Source of the DNA: Xiphias gladius
Lineage: Eukaryota; Chordata; Actinopteri; Istiophoriformes; Xiphiidae
Reading direction: 5' to 3'
Assembly (NCBI RefSeq): GCF_016859285.1
Contig: NC_053403.1
Coordinates: forward strand, 990,948 to 1,054,947
Length of the DNA stretch: 64,000 nucleotides
In this document: positions 60,257 to 64,000 of the stretch, in pieces
Layout of the letters: each line of letters begins with the position of its first letter
How positions within the stretch are numbered: the stretch's first letter is position 1
Notes under the pieces: generated by a model
Databases searched by the model: none
What the model was told of the DNA's origin: nothing
The model's input: only the letters and a program-made list of their open reading frames with translations
Position numbers and translations under genes: made by a program

Positions 60257-61365
60257 ACGCACACGCACACACACACACACACCCCCACACACACACACGA
60301 ACACACGAACACACGAACACACAGACACACAGACCTCTGTCCTGAGTCATGGCAGACTGGGAGGAATGATGACCAACATCTGATCCAGGCCCAGAGCCCT
60401 GAGGGGTCAACTGTGCGCCTGAGACAGACAGAGACAGTGTGTTAATATCATGTCACTGAGTCCAACTGTGGACATTTAGGTTTGTGTGTATGTGTTGGTC
60501 TCCAGGGCAACACTGCGTCCAGCACAGCTCAGCGGCGGGGATGCTGGCAGTGATGTCGTGTTAGACTCAACTTGGAGACTATCACTGTGTGTGTGTCATT
60601 ACAAGCAAAGGAGTGTTCAAGCATTGACAATGTCACTTAAGTATGTGAGTACACACAGACAAATGTACTTCATTTATTTTTCTTCTAGTTGGTTGAGGTG
60701 GAGCTCATTTTAAACTATTTTGTGTTGGACTGCAACTGATCATTTTCCTTATGGATTATATCGACTAATCTTTTCGATTTGAAGTTTGGTTTGTAAAACA
60801 TCAGAAAACAGTGACACCTCCACAATGCTCATTTTGGCGAACCAGGGGTCTAAACCTCAAAGTCATTAAAAATTGTTCAAAATAGTTAAAAGAATTAAAA
60901 GAAAAAGCTGCAAATCCTCAGATTTGAGAGGATGGAACCATGAAATGTTTGGTGTTTTTACTTTTGATGAAAAATGTGGGTTTTTTTAATATGATCTCAT
61001 AATGAATTAAGGATAAATGCTAAAAATTACAAATAAACTTTTCCCTTAATATCTTATTTGCCAGACTGGAGTCCCATCATCATCATCATCATTGTCGTGC
61101 TACTCCTCCTCCTCCTACCTGGTCCGCTGGTGGCAGGGGACAACTGTCCGGATCGTGACTGGCTGCTGGACCCGGCAGGGGACGGCGAGGGTGAGGGGGA
61201 GGGTCCGGTGCGAGCTGGTGGGGGGTGACGAGGCGATACGTGGGGGGAGAAAGGAGAACGGGCTGGAGTCCCCTGGTCGCCCTGAGCGCTGCCGGATCCT
61301 GACGCCCCTGAACTCACCGCAGCCTCGGTGCCGGTGGGCAGATCATCGATGGAGCCGGACAGATC
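34586..61365 (-). CDS. arid1b: ARID1B (BAF250b), 3' 19 exons; N-terminal exon(s) outside window
   Basis: ARID subunit of the BAF (SWI/SNF) chromatin-remodelling complex, acting in the nucleus. Exons (5' to 3'): 61365-61119, 60418-60335, 59692-59540, 59437-59089, 58714-58559, 57324-57161, 57026-56917, 52194-52054, 48220-48011, 46797-46578, 44555-44420, 42717-42539, 41249-41105, 40457-40341, 40212-40131, 39051-38280, 38173-38043, 36918-36228, 35616-34586. They total 5118 bases, with all phases joining, for 1705 residues and a stop. The order is: Pro/Gly/Ser/Gln-rich low-complexity segments, the ARID domain (about 480-585 of this fragment), more low complexity, [20 protein letters not shown], an acidic stretch, and the BAF250 C-terminal domain. 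Human ARID1B is about 2249 residues, so roughly 500 N-terminal residues lie beyond 64000. The C-terminal wording ([35 protein letters not shown]) favours ARID1B over ARID1A, as does tmem242 next door. Confidence 0.95.
35617..36227 (-). other. arid1b: Intron splitting the human-equivalent terminal exon of arid1b
   Basis: A 611-base GT-AG intron (donor ccag|GTAAAG, acceptor ccgccag). From memory, human ARID1B carries both flanks in one exon. The spliced protein is also shorter here and lacks the SSKFPFG block. Confidence 0.8.
36228..36918 (-). CDS. arid1b: arid1b exon E18 (acidic region)
   Basis: Acceptor tcctgcag, donor GTAAAG. Encodes [20 protein letters not shown], a run of Glu/Asp, [33 protein letters not shown] and IQTHFESR, then a Glu/Gly/Arg-rich end. 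In human this is part of the single terminal exon. Confidence 0.95.
38043..38173 (-). CDS. arid1b: arid1b exon E17
   Basis: Acceptor cctatcag, donor GTCAGA. Encodes [20 protein letters not shown] and [20 protein letters not shown], nearly identical to human ARID1A and ARID1B. The intron before it is only 106 bases. Confidence 0.97.
38250..38274. repeat. (GT)12 microsatellite next to E16 donor
   Basis: A gt tract beginning within six bases of the intronic edge of the E16 donor; in the transcript it reads (CA)n. Confidence 0.95.
38280..39051 (-). CDS. arid1b: arid1b exon E16 (large low-complexity exon)
   Basis: Acceptor ttacctgcag, donor GTCAGA. Encodes [40 protein letters not shown], a nine-Ser run, [20 protein letters not shown] and [11 protein letters not shown]. 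Landmarks [19 protein letters not shown] and RRRLT are ARID1-specific. Confidence 0.96.
39200..39510. repeat. Degenerate 'ctgaaggtttctg' repeat with palindromes
   Basis: Short gaaggtttct / agaaaccttc words occur in both orientations. One perfect 23-base inverted repeat (39321-39343 with 39349-39371, loop tttct) and a second, partial one around ttatcacagaacgtgataa near 39430-39448. arid1b intron between E15 and E16. Confidence 0.85.
40131..40212 (-). CDS. arid1b: arid1b exon E15
   Basis: Acceptor tcccttcag, donor GTGAGC. Encodes [20 protein letters not shown] then PLYPQQQ, comparable to RHDSYGNQFSTQG. Confidence 0.93.
40341..40457 (-). CDS. arid1b: arid1b exon E14 (117 bases, frame-neutral, TG-tract acceptor)
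   Basis: The acceptor cctgcag follows (TG)13 directly; donor GTGAGA. Encodes [20 protein letters not shown] then [16 protein letters not shown], comparable to SGMYSPSRYPPQQ. Phase 2 to 2. Confidence 0.93.
40465..40490. repeat. (AC)13 microsatellite next to E14 acceptor
   Basis: Reads (GT)13 on the coding strand, directly before cctgcag. Confidence 0.95.
41105..41249 (-). CDS. arid1b: arid1b exon E13
   Basis: Acceptor ctcttcag, donor GTAAGA. Encodes [38 protein letters not shown], comparable to GPRQHYPYGGPYDR of ARID1A. Confidence 0.94.
42539..42717 (-). CDS. arid1b: arid1b exon E12
   Basis: Acceptor aactctcag, donor GTGAGG. Encodes [40 protein letters not shown] and [11 protein letters not shown], matching the NKDPYGSMRK landmark. 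Confidence 0.94.
42857..43030. repeat. Recurrent teleost 'agggctgcaac' AT-rich element
   Basis: Begins agggctgcaactcatgatta and includes gattaatctgccagttattt and gattaatcaattatcatcga. arid1b intron between E11 and E12. Confidence 0.65.
43538..43887. repeat. Recurrent teleost 'gctgcaac' AT-rich element, full-length-like
   Basis: Runs from ggagctgtgacgattaatca to gttagttgcagccct, about 350 bases, so both complementary ends are present. Internal words gacaagacatttgatgacg and ttaattgatttggtgag are shared with other copies. Confidence 0.65.
44069..44215 (+). pseudogene. Rex1-like LINE RT motif fragment
   Basis: The plus-strand frame from 44069 reads [18 protein letters not shown], a degraded version of the GVPQGSILGPLLF motif just before the catalytic box of this RT family. 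Too short to be functional. arid1b intron between E11 and E12. Confidence 0.65.
44420..44555 (-). CDS. arid1b: arid1b exon E11
   Basis: Acceptor atctctgtag, donor GTAGGG. Encodes [40 protein letters not shown] and QPGNR, matching [20 protein letters not shown] of the family. Confidence 0.95.
44690..44945. repeat. Diverged ~50-bp repeat ('tttagtacttgtggggtcca')
   Basis: Four to five loose copies of a unit with ttttagtacttgtggggtcc and cttaatacact. A related block is at 46290-46450. Same arid1b intron (E10-E11). Confidence 0.5.
46290..46450. repeat. Diverged ~50-bp repeat, second block
   Basis: Words cttgtggggacaattcc, agcacctgtggagtccat and gtacttgtggggtcccc, matching the array at 44690-44945. 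Confidence 0.5.
46578..46797 (-). CDS. arid1b: arid1b exon E10 (C-terminal half of ARID domain)
   Basis: Acceptor tgtcctcag, donor GTAAGT. Encodes [40 protein letters not shown], then KIQPPSP. Completes the ARID domain. Confidence 0.97.
47325..47820. repeat. Two adjoining recurrent 'gctgcaac' elements
   Basis: One copy spans about 47325-47495 (agctgcaacag to agctgcagcttta), and a second about 47500-47820 ending gaatctttgcagctcta. Both carry the ggactgttagtgggaca or caacagtctgaacccaaaa words. arid1b intron E9-E10. Confidence 0.6.
48011..48220 (-). CDS. arid1b: arid1b exon E9 (N-terminal half of ARID domain)
   Basis: Acceptor gtctctccag, donor GTGAGG. Encodes [60 protein letters not shown] and [10 protein letters not shown]. 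This is the first part of the ARID fold, the AT-rich DNA interaction domain. Confidence 0.97.
48525..48780. repeat. Recurrent 'gctgcaac'-family fragment
   Basis: Contains taaattaactgccaacaatt, ttgtgggttttggactgttg and gtcagacaaaataagacatg, in the family order. arid1b intron E8-E9. Confidence 0.5.
49155..49219. repeat. (AC)32 microsatellite
   Basis: A 65-base uninterrupted ac tract in arid1b intron E8-E9. Confidence 0.97.
49460..50288 (+). mobile_element. Degraded Tc1/mariner-family transposon
   Basis: The left terminus cactgagcactttattaaga has its inverted partner tagtaaagtgctcggagagtg at the right end. Between them is a decayed transposase reading frame on the plus strand (words such as 'gatgagagaggtc', 'ctgacagaaagtctac', 'ggatttctgctgaggg', 'gtcaacagtccaggctgg', 'gggatgtggtagaacgggag') in the order of this common teleost element. 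It is shorter than intact copies, has internal losses and frame breaks, and cannot be active. It sits in arid1b intron E8-E9. Confidence 0.85.
51679..51870. repeat. 97-bp tandem duplication, two copies
   Basis: The block starting cacggctctctggggtcagg at 51679 repeats at 51776 with one visible mismatch (aaaactaa versus aaaattaa). Recent duplication in arid1b intron E8-E9, about 180 bases downstream (transcript sense) of E8. Confidence 0.93.
52054..52194 (-). CDS. arid1b: arid1b exon E8 (141 bases, frame-neutral)
   Basis: Acceptor tttgtgccacag preceded by a (TG)n tract; donor GTAAGT. Encodes [40 protein letters not shown] and PKTPTSP, strongly conserved in ARID1 proteins. Phase 0 to 0. Confidence 0.95.
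52207..52235. repeat. (CA)14 microsatellite next to E8 acceptor
   Basis: Reads (TG)n on the coding strand, followed by ttttgtgccacag and exon E8. Confidence 0.95.
53497..53530. repeat. (AGC)11 trinucleotide repeat
   Basis: Eleven exact copies, reading (GCT)11 on the arid1b coding strand, in the intron between E7 and E8. Confidence 0.97.
54019..54107. repeat. (AC)44 microsatellite
   Basis: An uninterrupted 89-base ac tract, the longest in the window. arid1b intron E7-E8. Confidence 0.97.
55890..56560 (+). pseudogene. Decayed non-LTR retrotransposon (LINE) 3' fragment
   Basis: Contains the hallmark [18 protein letters not shown] (56394-56447, stop immediately after), preceded by 'ctcctggtggacaccaggaagc' without its last bases, 'gtcaagctgagga', and 'atgagttccttcgtagggtg'. 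This is the word order of a widespread teleost LINE 3' coding end. Many stops and frameshifts. arid1b intron E7-E8. Confidence 0.75.
56917..57026 (-). CDS. arid1b: arid1b exon E7
   Basis: Acceptor atccttcag, donor GTGCGT. Encodes [20 protein letters not shown] and [16 protein letters not shown]. Confidence 0.9.
57161..57324 (-). CDS. arid1b: arid1b exon E6 (collagen-like GGP run)
   Basis: Acceptor ggtgtccag, donor GTAGGA. Encodes [20 protein letters not shown], further GGP triplets, and [20 protein letters not shown] then NTLPSG. Matches the ARID1 INPQGPPY region. Confidence 0.92.
58559..58714 (-). CDS. arid1b: arid1b exon E5
   Basis: Acceptor tccttccag, donor GTAGGT. Encodes [20 protein letters not shown], a His/Pro/Leu-rich middle, and [16 protein letters not shown] degraded copy of its last ~45 bases and donor lies at 59886-59930. 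Confidence 0.85.
59089..59437 (-). CDS. arid1b: arid1b exon E4
   Basis: Acceptor ccttactcag, donor GTGAGT. Encodes [35 protein letters not shown], a Gly/Pro-rich run, and [15 protein letters not shown]. Matches the YPRQPNYNALPNANY and MHGQ region of the family. Confidence 0.92.
59540..59692 (-). CDS. arid1b: arid1b exon E3
   Basis: Acceptor tttcttcag, donor GTATAG. Encodes [40 protein letters not shown] and [11 protein letters not shown], a Gly/Pro/Gln-rich disordered segment. Confidence 0.9.
59815..59885 (+). mobile_element. tRNA-derived SINE head
   Basis: Ggtagctcacctggtagagc (A-box region) and cagcggcctcagttcgaaaa (B-box region) are spaced as in teleost tRNA-derived SINEs. The rest of the SINE is absent. 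It abuts a copied arid1b exon fragment. Confidence 0.75.
59886..59930 (-). pseudogene. Copied 3' end of arid1b exon E5 with its splice donor
   Basis: On the minus strand about 45 bases match the end of E5 and its donor (58551-58596): ggcaccaatgct..., then ctgagca, ttatgg|gtaggtt. There are about four differences, including a net two-base loss that brings TGA into frame. No acceptor or other part of E5 is present. arid1b intron E2-E3. Confidence 0.75.
60218..60333. repeat. Compound (CA)n repeat next to E2 donor
   Basis: Ca, cgca and cgaacaca sub-repeats run for about 115 bases and end one base from the E2 donor. In the transcript they read TG-rich. Confidence 0.95.
60335..60418 (-). CDS. arid1b: arid1b exon E2 (84 bases)
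   Basis: Acceptor gtctgtctcag, donor GTCTGT (weak). Encodes [20 protein letters not shown] then SAMTQDRG, matching the SSIAQDRGYM part of the family. Frame-neutral (phase 1 to 1). The donor runs directly into a (TG)-rich tract. Confidence 0.88.
60725..60975. repeat. Recurrent teleost 'gctgcaac'-family element
   Basis: Ggactgcaactgatcatttt, gctgcaaatcctcagatttg and ggaaccatgaaatgtttggt keep the family order. arid1b intron E1-E2. Confidence 0.6.
61119..61365 (-). CDS. arid1b: arid1b exon E1 of window ([14 protein letters not shown])
   Basis: Acceptor gtgtttcag, donor GTAGGA. Encodes [20 protein letters not shown], a Ser/Pro-rich run with [11 protein letters not shown], and [14 protein letters not shown]. 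Matches the conserved (E)[10 protein letters not shown] block of ARID1A/B. Phase 0 in, phase 1 out. Confidence 0.93.
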
Positions 61366-64000
61366 CTGAAACACAGAGGAGATGCTGGTCAACACCGACA
61401 GAAGTAAAATCTGACCATTTGACTTTCATCTTACTGATTCATCAGTTTTCACTTATTTCATTGACTTATTAATCTCAGGCAACATTTTCTTTAAATTCTC
61501 TGGAGGTTAGAGCTGTGATTGTCAGTCAATTAATCAAATAGTAAATCAAGAAAAAAAATTTCTTTGGCAACTTTTTTTTTTTTTTATAAATCGAATAATC
61601 ATTTAAATCATTGCTCAAGCAAAAATGCCCAAAATTTGTTGGTTCCAGGTTCTCAAATGAGGTAATTTCCTGCTTTTCTTTGTCTTAAACTGGAGTAAGT
61701 GGAATATTTTTGAGTTTTGGAACAAAAAAAGACATTCAATGACGTCACCTTGTGCTCTAGGGTTTTGTCATGGGAATGTTTCACTGTTCTGGTGCTTCAT
61801 AGACCTCACTATAAATCCATTAATTAGAATAATAATCACAAGACTAATCGTTAAATTTATAAACACAAACTACTTGGTTTATTCATATCCATTTATCTCC
61901 AAAATATAAAACACTAAAATTAATCAGAGCAATTTTTTATGTTTTACAGTGAACCTACTAAAAAAAGAATGGTAAAACTCTTTAAATTCTATATTTCCTG
62001 GTTCCCACACTTCTTGTCCATACGCGTAACCACCTTTGAGGTTGATAGGTAAAATCACTAAGATGTGCACATGGTGCACTTGGTTGCAATACAAACAGAA
62101 GGGGGAAGATTCTTTTAATAATTACCAAACAATAAGTAGCCTTCATAAACTTGTTTCACATGTAGAGGAATTTTAGACGCCGGCGTCCACACACCAGGGA
62201 TGCGGCAGAAAGGGGTTGAAATGATCATTAGTTTCCCTACTGGAGATACAGAATTTCCACTTCATTTTTCTGTTGATTTGGGTAGCGTGTTTTTTTCCTG
62301 ACTGAATGTAATATCACAGCTGCAGCTTAGTATGAGACTTCACCATCACACTTAACAGGATGATCGCTGACTATTCTTTGGTGATGGCTCATAAACGGCT
62401 CATTCTTACTCTACGTCAGGCTGAACGTCGGAGGGGGGTCAGCATCCGCTCAGTGATTCAGTGTTGAGTTTGGTGCAGAGAAAAATCTCAGCGGCTCTCA
62501 GAGAAAGACAAAGAGCTGCTCAATGTGAGGATGAACGTTTCAGATCCAGCCTCTGTCCAGACTCAAGTGTTGTTGACAGAAAAAAGGGACTGGACATCAT
62601 TTAATCTACATCATCTCTCAGAGATGCAAAAGTTGGTGTACTGAATATTTGACGTTATCTTTATCAACTAATCAATGAATTGGCTCTGCTCTGGGTTTAA
62701 GTCCTTTCTCTAGTCTCTGTGGATTATTTCAAGGCAGCTGTTCTGTGATATAATACATTTTTTCATGTGTTTGTGTCCCTTTTGGTTTTTGTGTCCCTTT
62801 TTGGCACCTTGATGTTTAGATCAGGGCAGGGATCCTGTAAGGATGAGTTAGATATACATATGTATTGCATCTAGCCACTGGACTGTTATCTGCTGGGTCA
62901 CAATACAAAAACAAATTAGACCAAATTATTGAATATTTTCCCACATTTTCACTCTGAGCAGATAAATCTGCAGCAGGCTGACCCTATGGGACAAACGTCA
63001 CTGTTTCTAAGGGCAGAGTTAGTGGTTCGTATGACGTGTTGTCTCCTGGCCACGTGGGCAATCGGTGTTTATAGTTGCTCTGAACGTCCACACTGGAAGT
63101 TGGAGTGAAAAGCTGACTGTGATGGAGAAGGGGGAGAAATGATAATTATAGGGATACCAGTGAACATTTACAGTCTAAGGTGGTTACATCTCAATTCCCT
63201 TAATTGCATCCATGTTTTCCTCACTAATGTCGCTTTCTTGCATCTTAGTCCCACTAAGTCCCACACTAAATAAGCAATGAGGGATGCAGGAAAACATCTT
63301 CGGAGAACTGAGATGTCCTTTCCTCTGAACCATCATCTAAAGCAAGTTGCGGCACAGCTGGATCACATGGCATTCGGCCTTAACAGCTGTACTAAACTTG
63401 TAATGGTTGGAATTGCTCATATCTGCACTGTCCAAATAAACGACAGTCGTTGGAGACTTTGGAGTCACAAATTTAATCTCCTGGGAGACGTTGAAAGAAC
63501 AGCATTGTAGGGGGGGGTAAGTGGTGCTGTAGTCCTCTTCCAGTATCTACAACTATGTCCAGTTGCTTTCGATTCAACCCTGCTTGGAAAAGCACACAGT
63601 TGTTTTCCACTTAACTGAAATAACTTCAGACAAAAATGGAGGAAAAGCTGATCATAACTTTCAAGGGGTTCACAATTCTCTCCAACAGGACAAACTACCA
63701 GGACTTAAAGAAGAAAAAGAACTTTTAGGTTTTTAAACACTGACAGTGGGCAAGTTTCCATCCAAATGTAGCATAGATTTTAACCACATTACCAGAGAAT
63801 TGGCAAAAGAAAGTGCTGCTCTTCCACTTTTCCCCGCATCCTGCATAAAGCTGAGGCAGCGCTGGTTTTGAAAAATGTTTCCGTCCTGGGAGTTTATTCC
63901 CAGAGTCGACCACTTTCATCAGCTTTCGAACCCTCGTTTTTCCACAGTTCTAACTGGCAACACGTCTTTCGCCATAAAATATGAAACTGCACTGGCTGCG
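61366..64000 (-). other. arid1b: arid1b intron upstream of E1, running off the window
   Basis: No ARID1-like exon is seen on the minus strand up to the window end. The next 5' exon, and the large Gln/Ala/Gly-rich first exon typical of the gene, must lie beyond 64000. Small open frames (for example 63725-63919) resemble nothing known. Confidence 0.6.
61508..61860. repeat. Recurrent teleost 'gctgcaac'-family element
   Basis: Contains gtgattgtcagtcaattaat, gttggttccaggttctcaaa, tgacgtcaccttgtgctcta and a terminal agactaatcgtta. Lies just upstream of E1. Confidence 0.55.

Noticed and set aside
34586..61365. Assignment as ARID1A
   Set aside because: The protein is close to both, but the C-terminal domain wording and the adjacency to tmem242 fit ARID1B.

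Overview
The window is vertebrate nuclear DNA, most probably from a teleost fish. The evidence is multi-exon genes with GT-AG introns, CpG-rich promoters, many (CA)n microsatellites, and teleost-type repeats: Tc1-like and Rex1-like relics, tRNA-derived SINE heads, and a recurrent AT-rich element with 'gctgcaac' ends. Three genes can be built exon by exon with unbroken reading frames. Their order, zdhhc14 - tmem242 - arid1b, matches the human 6q25.3 neighbourhood of ZDHHC14, TMEM242 and ARID1B, so this is the arid1b locus and not the ARID1A/ZDHHC18 locus.

Layout. 1-5950 has no recognisable gene: a CCAAT/E2F promoter-like stretch at the left edge, a diverged tandem array, and the probable 3' UTR and downstream flank of zdhhc14. 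5951-21961 (minus strand) is zdhhc14, a DHHC palmitoyltransferase with nine coding exons (517 aa); its fifth intron has AT-AC ends and all the marks of a U12-type (minor spliceosome) intron. 21.7-23.4 kb is a CpG-rich promoter region. 24118-30570 (plus strand) is tmem242, with four coding exons (145 aa), encoding a mitochondrial ATP-synthase assembly factor; its first intron appears to use a GC donor. 34586-61365 (minus strand) holds 19 exons of arid1b (1705 codons plus stop), including the ARID DNA-binding domain and the conserved C-terminal BAF250 domain; the large N-terminal exon or exons lie beyond the right edge. tmem242 and arid1b converge tail to tail.

The three genes do not form a pathway. 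ZDHHC14 modifies membrane and signalling proteins, TMEM242 helps build the mitochondrial ATP synthase rotor, and ARID1B is the ARID subunit of the BAF (SWI/SNF) chromatin remodeller. Their adjacency is conserved synteny.

I found no new enzymatic or defence system. The points worth a second look are mostly splicing-related: the AT-AC intron, the GC donor, four arid1b splice sites abutting dinucleotide repeats (three of them on frame-neutral exons), a duplicated fragment of an arid1b exon end with its donor inside another intron, and an intron splitting what is one terminal exon in human ARID1B. There are also several perfect hairpins, recent tandem duplications and transposon fossils.
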